Shown here piece by piece: positions 1 through 8,399 of a stretch of 64,000 bases of DNA. Made by a program: the position numbers and the translations under genes. The DNA comes from Nitratireductor sp. Its GTDB lineage: Bacteria; Pseudomonadota; Alphaproteobacteria; Rhizobiales; Rhizobiaceae. The stretch spans positions 321,330-385,329 of the forward strand of contig JACKJU010000002.1 in assembly GCA_020637805.1 (NCBI GenBank), read 5' to 3'. Every line of letters starts with the position of its first letter. Positions within the stretch are counted from its first letter, which is position 1. The notes under the pieces were generated by a model. It ran no database searches, was not told where the DNA came from, and saw only the letters and a list, made by a program, of their open reading frames with translations.

Positions 1-230
1 CCGCCGACGATGCCGTCGAGGTGTCCAACGGCGGTGCTGTTGAGCAGAAGGTTGTTCAGTTCCGCCGAGCGGCCGTCAAAAACGGGAACGCTGTCGTAAT
101 AGGGCGGTTGTACCGGAGCGTGATCGTCCTTCGCTTCTTCGTCCTTTCCAAAAAGACCGTCAAGCAGTCCGAATGGATCAAGAAGATTGGTCAGGGGATC
201 AAGAATATTACCAAGAAGAGAGAGTGTCAT
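1..230 (-). CDS. Hypothetical protein, N-terminal part only (runs off the left edge)
   Basis: On the minus strand an ATG at 228-230 follows a good ribosome binding site (GGAGG, about 6 nt upstream) and opens a frame of 76 codons that stays open to the window edge, so the gene is cut at its 3' end. The visible N-terminus begins MTLSLLGNILDPLTNLLDPF and continues with Leu/Asp/Gly-rich sequence, then a hydrophilic stretch with a PPYYD segment. There is no obvious signal peptide. I do not recognise the family. The short Leu-Asp-Pro-Leu repeats could be an amphipathic secretion or membrane-association segment, but that is a guess. The plus-strand frame over the same bases has no ribosome binding site and looks like a shadow. 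Confidence 0.5.
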   Translation of the reverse strand, partial: MTLSLLGNILDPLTNLLDPFGLLDGLFGKDEEAKDDHAPVQPPYYDSVPVFDGRSAELNNLLLNSTAVGHLDGIVG

Positions 231-704
231 GATAGGCCTCCACAATAAATCTGTGGGGATTAGGCCTGTACATTTGTCTTAAATCAAATTCTTACCATTT
301 TAACGATCAATATTAATAATTTACGTGTAAAACAGGAATCAAAATTGATTAAAATTGTATTCTTTTCTTGCGCGGGGAGTGCTCGGTTTTTGCCTGCTAC
401 TCTGATTGCCGGCGGTGGGATTGGGGCAGCCGAACGCTGCCTCGGGAACCGAGGGTGAACTCTCACGCCAGCTGCCGAAACCTCTTCAACGCATCGAAAG
501 ACGGTTGAAGCGGTTTCGGCTGCTTGCCTGCAATAATTCGAGTGAGAAGATATGGCGATCCGCAGGAATTTGCCGATGCAGCCTGCTTCCCTTGTTCGTC
601 GCCGGCCAGCTATAGTGCCTGTACAACGCTGAGGGTCGACGGTGGTATGCTGCGCAGCATCTGACCAAACCCAATTCAATGAGAGATCGAACGGAAAATC
701 CATC
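231..704. other. Intergenic region between divergent genes
   Basis: About 470 bases separate the left-edge minus-strand gene from the FAH-family hydrolase. The left part (250-360) is AT-rich and is the likely place for promoters in both directions. Several overlapping frames exist at 400-640 on both strands, but none has a convincing start site or recognisable product. I see no RNA gene here. Confidence 0.4.
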
Positions 705-1397
705 ATGACGGAATTTGCTGTAATACCGCCCGCAACCGCCAGCCTGCCCGTCGCCGGGTCGCACATGCGGTTTCCCGTGCGCAGGATTTTCTGTGTCGGG
801 CGCAACTATGCCGACCATGCCCGTGAGATGGGGCACGACCCGGACCGCGAACCGCCGTTCTTTTTCGACAAGCCTGCAGATGCGCTGGTTATTGGCGAGG
901 CTGACATTGTCTATCCGCCGCGCACCCGGCGTCTGGAACATGAGGCCGAACTGGTCGTTGCGCTGGGCGAGGGTGGCAGCAACGTGAATGCCGGGTCCGC
1001 TCTCGAACTGGTATGGGGCTATGCAATCGGCAACGATCTGACTCGACGCGATCTTCAGGCCGAGGCGAAGAAGCTAGGGCGGCCCTGGACGATGGCAAAG
1101 GGGTTCGACGGCTCCGCAGTCTGCGGCCCCGTCCATCCGGTTTCGGCGGATGGGCATTTGGACAAGGGCAGCATTTCGCTCAGCGTCAACGGCACGGTGC
1201 GCCAGCAAGGCGATCTGGCGCTGATGATCTGGTCGGTTCCGGAAATCATCGCCGAACTGTCGGCCTATGTGCGGCTTGAGCCGGGTGATCTCATATATAC
1301 CGGCACGCCTGCCGGAGTTGGCGTGCTGGAGCCGGGTGACGTGGTGGATATTGCAATCGACGGCCTTGGAGCACTCACCAACCGCATCGTCTCCTGA
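705..1397 (+). CDS. Fumarylacetoacetate hydrolase (FAH) family protein
   Basis: This 230-residue protein is a full-length member of the short FAH family (acylpyruvate or fumarylpyruvate hydrolases, oxaloacetate decarboxylases, diketo-acid hydrolases), which use a divalent metal to cleave C-C bonds in diketo acids. Family motifs in order are FCVGRNYADHA near residue 29, the metal-site EAELV near residue 85, GNDLTRRD near 108, KGFDGSAVCGP near 128 and YTGTPAGVGVLEPGD near 206. I chose the ATG at 705, where homology begins, over an upstream in-frame ATG at 642. The gene lies next to a sugar/polyol-type operon under an RpiR regulator, so a diketo-acid hydrolase role in that pathway is plausible. 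The exact substrate cannot be read from sequence. Confidence 0.85.
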   Translation: MTEFAVIPPATASLPVAGSHMRFPVRRIFCVGRNYADHAREMGHDPDREPPFFFDKPADALVIGEADIVYPPRTRRLEHEAELVVALGEGGSNVNAGSALELVWGYAIGNDLTRRDLQAEAKKLGRPWTMAKGFDGSAVCGPVHPVSADGHLDKGSISLSVNGTVRQQGDLALMIWSVPEIIAELSAYVRLEPGDLIYTGTPAGVGVLEPGDVVDIAIDGLGALTNRIVS

Positions 1398-1692
1398 CCT
1401 GTTCGCGTAACTACAAACCCATACTCGCAGCCATGCCCATCTCATGTAATGGGTGGCTTAAAGCCGGTCTTCCACTAACATTCAAACTGGACCAGTCAAA
1501 CGGGGCTGATCAACCCAAATGGGGAATCGCTACTTTGCCAAGTGAACGGGCCGCCATCAGGCGGCAGGATTGCACTGTGCAACCCATCGCCCCAGGTTGG
1601 GCTTACTCATCCCAAGATTTGGTAGTTTACGGTCTCAAGCCAGCGCCTGCGAACTTACGTGAAAACACCTTCGCGTGACCAGCTCCGGCTGC

Positions 1693-2535
1693 TTAGCCGA
1701 GATAGTCTTCTCCGGTTGCCGTAATCAACGTCTGGACCAAGGCTATTGCAGCGGAGATTGGCTGAAGGCGGCTCTTTGATTCCGAACCGATGAACAAGGC
1801 CAGTTCAGCGTGCTGCGCCAGCGGACTTGCCTCGCTGTCGGTGATCGTCAGGATACGGCGACCCACGACATCGGCGTCCATCACGACCTCCACAACGGGC
1901 ACGGAATAGGGGGGAAACGCGATCGCTACCAGCAGGTCATCGCGCGATATCGTCGAGATCTGTGGCCCGGCCATCCCGCCTGAAAAGTCGAGCATCGAGC
2001 AGGCGCGTTCGGCACGCAACAGGCCGTAATGAAGGTATTCCGCGATCGGACGCGAACGTCGCAGCCCGGCGATATATACATGCCGGGCGGATCGCATCAT
2101 CCGGATCGCTGTCGCGAGGTCGTCTAGATTGCAACTTTCCGATAGATTCCTGAGGGCCTCCATATGCGCCGAGACGGAGGCGTCGAGCAGCGCCTTTGCA
2201 TCGGGTGGCGGCAAGTTTGCGCTGTCTTCCAGAACCTGTCCGCGCACGCCGGCTTGCCCTTCGATCAGTCGCTGGCGGAAGACCCGCTGGAACTCCGAAA
2301 ACCCCTTGTAACCGAATTCCTTGGCAAAGCGGATCAAGGTTGAAGGCTGGATCTTCAGCTCATCCGCGATCACCTGGGTGGTATTGAGGGCGAAGCTGTT
2401 CGGCTCCTCCAGCGACGCCCGGGCGATGCGCTGAAGATGCGGACTAAGTGTCGGAAATCGATCCCGAATCCGCTGGCGCAATCCGTCGAATGTCTCAGGG
2501 GCCGCCGGCCCGTTCACAAGATTTTCTTCTTTCAT
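1693..2535 (-). CDS. MurR/RpiR family transcriptional regulator
   Basis: The 280-residue product has the two-domain RpiR layout. An N-terminal winged helix-turn-helix spans about residues 15-90, with the family-typical IADELKIQPSTLIRFAKEFG recognition region. A C-terminal SIS sugar-phosphate-binding domain spans about 120-265. RpiR regulators usually sense a phosphosugar or catabolic intermediate and control the adjacent operon. The gene is divergent from the ABC importer operon starting at 2699. The frame could open at 2556, but that ATG sits inside an inverted repeat in the intergenic region, so the ATG at 2535 is preferred. It probably controls the importer and catabolic genes to its right, and itself. 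Confidence 0.88.
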   Translation of the reverse strand: MKEENLVNGPAAPETFDGLRQRIRDRFPTLSPHLQRIARASLEEPNSFALNTTQVIADELKIQPSTLIRFAKEFGYKGFSEFQRVFRQRLIEGQAGVRGQVLEDSANLPPPDAKALLDASVSAHMEALRNLSESCNLDDLATAIRMMRSARHVYIAGLRRSRPIAEYLHYGLLRAERACSMLDFSGGMAGPQISTISRDDLLVAIAFPPYSVPVVEVVMDADVVGRRILTITDSEASPLAQHAELALFIGSESKSRLQPISAAIALVQTLITATGEDYLG

Positions 2536-2553
2536 TCCAATAGGTATAGCACG

Positions 2554-2630
2554 CATTCAATGCTTGTGAATGAATTTTTTATTGACAGAAATTGAATAAA
2601 TATTCACATTGATTGACACGGCGTTCAATC
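2554..2630. promoter_or_regulatory. Candidate RpiR operator region with three TGAAT/TTGA-type inverted repeats
   Basis: Three short inverted repeats lie in the divergent promoter gap: CATTCA-N7-TGAATG at 2554-2572, TGAATA-AA-TATTCA at 2593-2606, and GATTGA-N8-TCAATC at 2611-2630. All arms are perfect and the first two share the TGAAT core. A TTGACA hexamer at 2582-2587 could be part of a promoter. Their position between the RpiR gene and the ABC operon makes them candidate operators. Binding by this regulator is inferred. Confidence 0.45.
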
Positions 2631-2698
2631 GACCCGAGGGAGGGACATCGCGCCGGTTTCGGTCCGTCAAGAGCGGGCCTGCACATGGGAGGAAGTCA

Positions 2699-3994
2699 AT
2701 GTCCGATAAGAAATTCTCAAGGCGAAGCCTGCTGACCGGTGCGACCGCGGCTGTCGGCGGAATAGCCGCATTCTCAGGTCCGTGGAAACACACCCGCGCC
2801 TATGCCCAGGCGACCGACAAGCCGATACGGATCGGCATCACGTCCGATGCCAGCGGCCAGTACGCCAACTCCGGCGCGTCTGATCGGCGCGGCATGCTGA
2901 TGGCCATAGACGAGGCCAACGCAAAAGGGGGCGTTCTCGGGCGCAAGATCGAGTTCCAGCATCTCGACACCGAGACCACCGCCGCGACGGGCAGCCGCGT
3001 AGCAGAACGCCTGATCACGCGCGAAGAGTGCGGATTCCTGATCGGCGCGGTCAGCTCGGGCGTCGCCAACGCGATCAGCCAGGTGGCCCAGCGCTATGGT
3101 GTAATCTACCTGAACACCAACTCGTCCTCTCCGACCGAAAGCGGAAAGAACTGCCATCGCGTCAAGTTCGTCTGGGATGGCAACGGCACCAATTTCGCCA
3201 AGGCGGCGGTCAAGAATTCCATCGACGCCTACGGCAAGAAGTGGATGCTTCTGACCAACGACTACGGTTGGGGGCATGACACGGCGGCCGCCACGAAGGC
3301 ATTGTTGAGCCAGTATGGCGGCGAGGTGATCGAGGAAATCCTGGTACCCCAGGGAACGCGTGACTTCACCGCCGCTCTCCTGAAAATCCAGCAGGCCAAT
3401 CCAGACGTCGTCGCTGCGGCAGTCGGCGGCGACGACCAGGTTGCCATGCGTCAGCAGGTCGCCCAACTCGGCATGGGCTCAAAACCTGCCTGGATCAACA
3501 ACCAGCAGGACTGGCCGGATGTCTACGGCCTGCCGATCGACAATCTCTTCGGCGTCTTCGGCACGACCTGGTATTACGGGCTCGACCTGCCCGGGGTGAA
3601 GGAGTTTGTTGAGCGATACCAGGCAGCATATCCCGATACTGCCATGCGGGTACCGGGCAACGTCTTCTACAACGGCTACATGGCGACGCGCGAATTGCTA
3701 TCCGCCATCGAGCGCGCCGGCAGCACGAACAATATCGCGGTAATCAAGCAGCTCGAAGGACACAAGATGTCCGCCGAGAGCCGGATGCAGCATCACGATG
3801 CCTGGATCGATCCAGATACCCATCAGGTGCAACAGACGATCTATCTGGCGACTGCGAATACCGAGATGGGTGACAACAAGGACGACATGTTCAAGATCCT
3901 CACCCAATCGGATCCGGAGGTGGTTCGCGACGAAGGTGCTGCCGCTGCCTGCAAGCTCGAAAGCTACGAAGAGACGCCGACATTCGACGCTTGA
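2699..3994 (+). CDS. Branched-chain-type ABC transporter substrate-binding protein
   Basis: This 431-residue protein belongs to the periplasmic-binding-protein type 1 group (Peripla_BP_6) used by Liv-type, amide and urea importers. It starts with a twin-arginine-like signal (SRRSLLTGATAAVGG, residues 8-22) and an Ala-Gln-Ala cleavage region near residue 39. The mature part begins IRIGITSDASGQYANSG, typical of the ligand-binding lobe. The ATG at 2699 has a strong site (GGGAGGAAGTC) just upstream; the longer upstream frame lacks one. It is the first gene of a co-directional operon with two permeases and two ATPases. The adjoining enzymes suggest a carbohydrate-derived or aromatic ligand rather than an amino acid. 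Confidence 0.9.
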   Translation: MSDKKFSRRSLLTGATAAVGGIAAFSGPWKHTRAYAQATDKPIRIGITSDASGQYANSGASDRRGMLMAIDEANAKGGVLGRKIEFQHLDTETTAATGSRVAERLITREECGFLIGAVSSGVANAISQVAQRYGVIYLNTNSSSPTESGKNCHRVKFVWDGNGTNFAKAAVKNSIDAYGKKWMLLTNDYGWGHDTAAATKALLSQYGGEVIEEILVPQGTRDFTAALLKIQQANPDVVAAAVGGDDQVAMRQQVAQLGMGSKPAWINNQQDWPDVYGLPIDNLFGVFGTTWYYGLDLPGVKEFVERYQAAYPDTAMRVPGNVFYNGYMATRELLSAIERAGSTNNIAVIKQLEGHKMSAESRMQHHDAWIDPDTHQVQQTIYLATANTEMGDNKDDMFKILTQSDPEVVRDEGAAAACKLESYEETPTFDA

Positions 3995-4067
3995 AGCATG
4001 GCGACTGGCCTCTCCGGAGGCCGTCGCTTCACCTGGACCGCCCTGTCAGGATCGCCTGGAAAAGCGT

Positions 4068-4988
4068 ATGTACGCACTGATACCCCACATCGTGAACGGG
4101 CTGACGCTCGGATTGCTATTTGCGCTGATTGCGCTCGGGTTCACGTTGATCGTTGGCGTCATGGAGGTCATCAACCTCGCCCATGGGGCCTTCTTCGCCC
4201 TTGGCGCCTATTTCGCCCTTGCCACTATCGGTGGAAGCTGGTTCGCCGGCACGGAATTCGGCATCTGGTGGCACGACCTGTCGCCCGCGACACGCTATGT
4301 CGCCGGTCTCATCCTGGGCCCCCTCTGCGCCGCTGCTGCGGGCCTGATCCTCGAGCTGTGCCTGCGCCCGACCTACGGCAAGGCACCGCTCTACGGCCTG
4401 CTGCTGACATTCGGTGCGGCATTGGTGATTGAGGAACTCATTCGCCTCGTGTGGGGAACGGGCGAACAGAGCCTTTCGGTGCCGCAGGCAATAAACGGTG
4501 CGTTCCTGATGGGTGGCCTGATCTTCGCAAATTACAAGTTCTACGCGGCAGCATTCTCCATTTTGGCCATATTCCTTGTCTGGCTGTTCCTTGAGAAGAC
4601 GCCATACGGTGCGATCATCAAGGCCGGGAGCCACGACAGCGAGATGGTCAGAGCCCTGGGCTTCGATCTTGGCACGCTGCGTCTGGCCGTATTCGCTTTC
4701 GGCGCGGCTCTCGCCGGACTGGCTGGCGTCATCATGGCGCCAATCTGGGGGCTGCGGCCGCACATAGGCATTGATGTCGTGATCCCGGCCTTTCTCATAA
4801 TCGTCATCGGCGGCGTCGGCAGTTTCTGGGGTGCGGTAATTGCCGCCATGCTCGTCGGCCTCGCCGTCGGCATCACCGGCGCCTACGCGGCGGCCTGGTC
4901 GATGCTTTCGATGTACATCCTGCTGATCATCGTGGTCGGCTTCCGTGCTCGCGGTCTTTTTGGCCGCAAGAGCGCCTTGGAGAACTGA
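4068..4988 (+). CDS. Branched-chain-type ABC transporter permease (LivH-like)
   Basis: The 306-residue integral membrane protein has the LivH pattern: multiple hydrophobic helices and the signature VINLAHGAFFALGAYFA near residues 30-46, with GLRPHIGIDVVIPAFLIIVI in the C-terminal half. It starts at the ATG at 4068, where homology to the family begins; the upstream extension in the same frame overlaps the previous gene and is not coding. It overlaps the next permease by one base in a TGATG junction, so the two are translationally coupled. It forms half of the channel for the importer encoded by 2699-7459. Confidence 0.9.
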   Translation: MYALIPHIVNGLTLGLLFALIALGFTLIVGVMEVINLAHGAFFALGAYFALATIGGSWFAGTEFGIWWHDLSPATRYVAGLILGPLCAAAAGLILELCLRPTYGKAPLYGLLLTFGAALVIEELIRLVWGTGEQSLSVPQAINGAFLMGGLIFANYKFYAAAFSILAIFLVWLFLEKTPYGAIIKAGSHDSEMVRALGFDLGTLRLAVFAFGAALAGLAGVIMAPIWGLRPHIGIDVVIPAFLIIVIGGVGSFWGAVIAAMLVGLAVGITGAYAAAWSMLSMYILLIIVVGFRARGLFGRKSALEN

Positions 4989-6019
4989 TGATTTCGCTGT
5001 CGGATATTCCTGCCCGGGGCGGCTCGCCCTTCACGCCGGCCATGTTGGTGTTCCTGCTGGCGCTCGCAACCGCTCCGCTCTGGCTGGAGGCGGTCGGGCT
5101 CTACAGTTATCTCGGCATCGAGATAACCATTTGGATTCTCTACGCTGCGGGTTTCAACCTGCTGTTCGGCTATGCCGGACTGCATTCTTTCGGACATGGC
5201 GCCTATCTCGGCGTGGGGGCCTATGCCTTCGGTCTGTTTCAGCATCATGTTGGGGTCAGTCTCTGGGGGGGACTGCTGACTGCAGTGGTCGCGGCCACGG
5301 TCGCGGGCGCTGTGGTTGCCTTGTTCGTCGCGCACCGCCGCGGCATCTATTTTGCACTTCTGACGATCGCCTTCGGCCAGGTCTTCTGGTTCTGCGCGAT
5401 AAAACTGCGCTGGCTCACCGGAGGCGAGGATGGTCTGCTCGGTATTCCGCGGCCCGATCTTGTACTTGGTCCATTGCGGATGAGCCTCAAGGAAAACACG
5501 TCGTTGCACTGGTTCTCGGCTGTGATTCTGGGGCTGGTCATGCTGGGGCTTTGGCGGCTGGTCAACGCGCCATTCGGCCGTGTACTGCAGGCAATCCGGC
5601 AAAACGAGATGCGGGCGCGTTTCGCTGGCTACGATGTTTGGCGTATCAAGTGGCTGGTCTTCACGCTTTCCGCTTCGGTGGCGGGTCTTGCGGGCGGCTT
5701 GTTCGCGATGGCGCAGGAAAGCGCGTATCCGGACGTCATGAGCCTGCACCAGTCCGGCCTGATCGTGATGATGATCCTGGTCGGCGGCGGTCTCGTCAGC
5801 TTTTGGGGGCCGGTACTCGGCGTTCTCATCTATTTCATTGCGCGCGACATCATCGGTGGCATCACCGAGACCTGGCTACTCTGGTTCGGCCTGATGTTCG
5901 TCGTCATGGTCATGGTGCGGCCCGAGGGTGCGGCAGGCCTCATCCATGTCCTGCGAAGCCGGCTGGTCCGATCGCCAACGCACAAGCAGGCGCCGGCTCC
6001 CGCCGAGAGGAGCGCCTGA
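4988..6019 (+). CDS. Branched-chain-type ABC transporter permease (LivM-like)
   Basis: The 343-residue LivM-type permease has about nine hydrophobic helices. Family features include AAGFNLLFGYAGLHSFGHGA near residue 50 and the conserved loop RVLQAIRQNEMRARFAGYDV near residues 198-217, which contacts the ATPase. The short polar C-terminal tail ends in APAPAERSA. Its start overlaps the upstream permease stop, and the ATP-binding subunit begins two bases after its stop, consistent with one operon. It pairs with the LivH-like permease to make the transmembrane path. Confidence 0.9.
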   Translation: MISLSDIPARGGSPFTPAMLVFLLALATAPLWLEAVGLYSYLGIEITIWILYAAGFNLLFGYAGLHSFGHGAYLGVGAYAFGLFQHHVGVSLWGGLLTAVVAATVAGAVVALFVAHRRGIYFALLTIAFGQVFWFCAIKLRWLTGGEDGLLGIPRPDLVLGPLRMSLKENTSLHWFSAVILGLVMLGLWRLVNAPFGRVLQAIRQNEMRARFAGYDVWRIKWLVFTLSASVAGLAGGLFAMAQESAYPDVMSLHQSGLIVMMILVGGGLVSFWGPVLGVLIYFIARDIIGGITETWLLWFGLMFVVMVMVRPEGAAGLIHVLRSRLVRSPTHKQAPAPAERSA

Positions 6020-6020
6020 C

Positions 6021-6764
6021 ATGCCATTGTTCGAGGCGCGCAATATCCAGAAACGCTTTGGTGCACGGGTCGTGCTGGAAAATGTCTCGCTCAGCGTCGA
6101 GGAAGGCGCAGTGCATGGCATCATGGGGCCAAACGGCGCGGGCAAGACCACCTGCTTCAACGTTCTGACGGGCCATTACGCACCCGAAGGTGGCACTATC
6201 CGTTTCGAGGGACAGGACATTGCCGGCCTGAAACCGCATCGCATCGCCAGGCTCGGAATATCGAGATCCTTCCAGATCATGAACCTGTTCGACGATACGG
6301 TCGTGCTCGAAAACGTCATGCTTGCCTTGCCGGAATTCCGTGCGATGGGATTTAATCCGTCGCGGAGCGTATTCACAGATCGAGCGCTGACTGATGCCGC
6401 GCTGGAGATACTCGCGCAGGTCGATCTTGCCGACAGGGCGTGGGAGAAGGCGGTATCGCTGTCATATGGCCAGCGACGGGCACTGGAAATCGCAGTCGCA
6501 CTTGCGGCCCGGCCGAAGATCGTCTTTCTCGATGAGCCGACCTCGGGTCTTGGGGCCGACGCCACTCGCGCGCTGGCGCAGCTCGTGCAGCGGCTGCGCA
6601 AGAGCTACACGATCGTGATGATCGAGCACGACATGCGTTTCCTGTTCGAACTGGCCGACCGTATCTCCGTGATCCATTGGGGACAGGTTATCGCCGAGAA
6701 CACGCCTGCCGAGTTGATGGCCAACAAGTGGGTTGCCCGGTCCGCCCTGGGAGAACTCGCCTGA
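6021..6764 (+). CDS. Branched-chain-type ABC transporter ATP-binding protein (LivG-like)
   Basis: The 247-residue ATPase is complete. Walker A is GPNGAGKTT near residues 35-43, the Q-loop region is ISRSFQIMNLF, the signature is LSYGQRRALEIA near residue 150, Walker B is IVFLDEPTSGL near 170, and the H-loop is MIEHDM near 206. The LSYGQ form of the signature is typical of LivG. The start at 6021 lies directly after the LivM-like stop; an upstream in-frame ATG at 5928 sits inside that gene and was rejected. It overlaps the following ATPase by one base. Together the two energise uptake. Confidence 0.9.
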   Translation: MPLFEARNIQKRFGARVVLENVSLSVEEGAVHGIMGPNGAGKTTCFNVLTGHYAPEGGTIRFEGQDIAGLKPHRIARLGISRSFQIMNLFDDTVVLENVMLALPEFRAMGFNPSRSVFTDRALTDAALEILAQVDLADRAWEKAVSLSYGQRRALEIAVALAARPKIVFLDEPTSGLGADATRALAQLVQRLRKSYTIVMIEHDMRFLFELADRISVIHWGQVIAENTPAELMANKWVARSALGELA

Positions 6765-7459
6765 TGCTTGAGATATCCGGAATCGAGACCTTCCACGGAG
6801 AGACCCAGGCCTTGTTCGGACCGTCCCTTAGGGTCGGCGAGGCGGAGGTTGTGGCACTGCTAGGGCCGAACGGCGCAGGAAAGACAACGACCATCCGCTC
6901 TGTCCTCGGCCTGTCGCCGCCGCGTTCCGGCCAGATCCGCTTCGACCGCACTGATATCACGCGGATGCCGACGCACCGCATCACCCGTATGGGGATCGGC
7001 TGGGTGCCGGATGATCGCCGCGTATTCCCCATGCTCACGGGTCGGCGAAACCTGGCGCTCGGCGCTCGCAAAACCCGTTTTCGGAGCTGGCGCCAAGAGG
7101 AGGTCTGCGAGATTTTTCCTGCGCTCGACCACCTGATGGCGCGCGATTGCGAGGCGATGTCGGGCGGTGAGTTGCAGATGGTTGCGATTTCCCGAGCGCT
7201 ACTCGGTTCGCCCGGCATCGTGCTGTTCGACGAGCCGAGCCAGGGGCTTGCGCCGAAGATTGTCCAGGACGTGCTCAAGACCATACGGAAGATGAAGGCG
7301 GAGGGCATCGCCTCACTGATCGTGGAGCAGAATGCACTCGCCGCGCTGGAGGTGTCGGACAGGGTCTATGTCATGGACAGAGGCCGGATCGTCCACGAGG
7401 GCGAGGCACGAGACCTGCTGGACAACAGCGCGCTCCGGCGCAGTCTGATTGGGATGTGA
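6764..7459 (+). CDS. Branched-chain-type ABC transporter ATP-binding protein (LivF-like)
   Basis: The 231-residue LivF-type ATPase has Walker A GPNGAGKTT near residue 34, a signature variant MSGGELQMVAISRAL near residue 132, Walker B GIVLFDEPSQGLAP near residue 152, and the H-loop region LIVEQN near 188. The sequence HRITRMGIGWVPDDRRVFP is characteristic of LivF. It starts in a TGATG overlap with the LivG-like gene. The normal Liv set (binding protein, two permeases, two ATPases) is complete with this gene, so the third ATPase-like gene that follows is an extra component. Confidence 0.9.
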   Translation: MLEISGIETFHGETQALFGPSLRVGEAEVVALLGPNGAGKTTTIRSVLGLSPPRSGQIRFDRTDITRMPTHRITRMGIGWVPDDRRVFPMLTGRRNLALGARKTRFRSWRQEEVCEIFPALDHLMARDCEAMSGGELQMVAISRALLGSPGIVLFDEPSQGLAPKIVQDVLKTIRKMKAEGIASLIVEQNALAALEVSDRVYVMDRGRIVHEGEARDLLDNSALRRSLIGM

Positions 7460-7461
7460 AC

Positions 7462-8085
7462 ATGACTGCCATGCTTGAAGTGAAGAATCTGGAGAAGGTG
7501 TATACGCAATCGTTATTCGATCGTACGCCAACCTTCCGGTTGACTGCCAATTTTGCGATCGAAGAGCCGGCGATTGTCGGAATGATGGGGCCGAACGGGT
7601 CGGGCAAGACAACGCTCTTCGAACTCGTGACCGGGTCTAATGCGCCGACCTCGGGTGAAGTATCTGTAATGGGGCGCAACATTCATCGCGTTCGCACCGA
7701 CCAGCGCGACCGGCTTGCGATACACTATCACCAGTCCTACCAGGTGCGGCATTTCAGGTCCTGGACGCCCAACGCGATATTGGAAAAGGCCGGGTCAGAC
7801 TATCCGATGCTGCATCTCTTCGACGAGCCGCAGTTCAATACGCAAGACGGCTATATCGGCTTCATGCTCGACTTCTTTCGGCGGCTGCGCGATGAGGGAC
7901 GGCTGGTGTTCCTTTGCATCCATCCCAACGAGCGCTTCCATCTGGAGATCGTTCAGGAGATTTGCGAGCGCTTCATCTTCGCCCAGAAAGGCTCAGTCAC
8001 ACCGCTGGCTTCCTACAGCGAACTGCTGTCACACGAGCCGGCGCGAGCCTATCTCGGCGACCTTCTCACGGAGAGGGCAGCATGA
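7462..8085 (+). CDS. Atypical ABC-type ATPase lacking the LSGGQ signature region
   Basis: This 207-residue protein has an intact Walker A (GPNGSGKTT, about residues 43-51), a possible Q-loop (YHQSYQ, about 88-93), a Walker B (MLHLFDEP, about 118-125) and an H-loop-like LCIHPNE near residue 150. Only about 25 residues separate the Q-loop from Walker B. The helical subdomain and ABC signature that normally lie there (about 60-80 residues) are absent. There is no stop or frameshift, and the gene sits tightly between complete neighbours (overlap with the next gene 8082-8085), so it is probably a real variant. The ATG at 7462 is preferred; a GTG at 7456 is possible. Its function in an already complete importer operon is unknown. 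Confidence 0.7.
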   Translation: MTAMLEVKNLEKVYTQSLFDRTPTFRLTANFAIEEPAIVGMMGPNGSGKTTLFELVTGSNAPTSGEVSVMGRNIHRVRTDQRDRLAIHYHQSYQVRHFRSWTPNAILEKAGSDYPMLHLFDEPQFNTQDGYIGFMLDFFRRLRDEGRLVFLCIHPNERFHLEIVQEICERFIFAQKGSVTPLASYSELLSHEPARAYLGDLLTERAA

Positions 8086-8399
8086 GTGCCTTTCGCAAGT
8101 CGGCCTACGTGGCGCCCGTGTCACAGGAGAAAGTGAAGGCGGATTTCGCCGGTTTCTCCTTCGGTGTATTTCGCGATTCGCCCGGTCAGGTCTGGGCCGA
8201 CTTCATGCACGCCACCGACGAATTCGTCGTCGTTGCGGAAGGTTTGATGGAGATCGAGGTTGCCGGTGAAACGGCTGCCTGTGAACCAGGCGATCTGGTC
8301 CTCATTCCGGCTGGTGCTTTGCACACGCTGCGCACTTCGCGGCAGGGAGGAAGCGTCTGGTACTACGGCTACGGAACCTTTGGAGGCGCGAATGGGTGA
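8082..8399 (+). CDS. Small single-domain cupin protein
   Basis: The 105-residue protein is a cupin beta-barrel. It contains the second cupin motif pattern in EPGDLVLIPAGALHTLRT (about residues 68-85) and an ATDEFVVVAEGLMEIEV segment matching the first motif, although the usual HxH of motif 1 is weakly kept (MHATDE). It starts in an ATGA overlap with the preceding gene and itself overlaps the next gene by 8 bases. In such operons small cupins act as sugar isomerases/epimerases, lactonase-like enzymes or ligand sensors. The sequence alone does not decide. Confidence 0.75.
   Translation: MSAFRKSAYVAPVSQEKVKADFAGFSFGVFRDSPGQVWADFMHATDEFVVVAEGLMEIEVAGETAACEPGDLVLIPAGALHTLRTSRQGGSVWYYGYGTFGGANG

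Noticed and set aside
1433..1678. An 81-codon plus-strand frame between the FAH and RpiR genes
   Set aside because: No ribosome binding site, atypical composition and no recognisable similarity; the gap is best read as the junction of two convergent genes.
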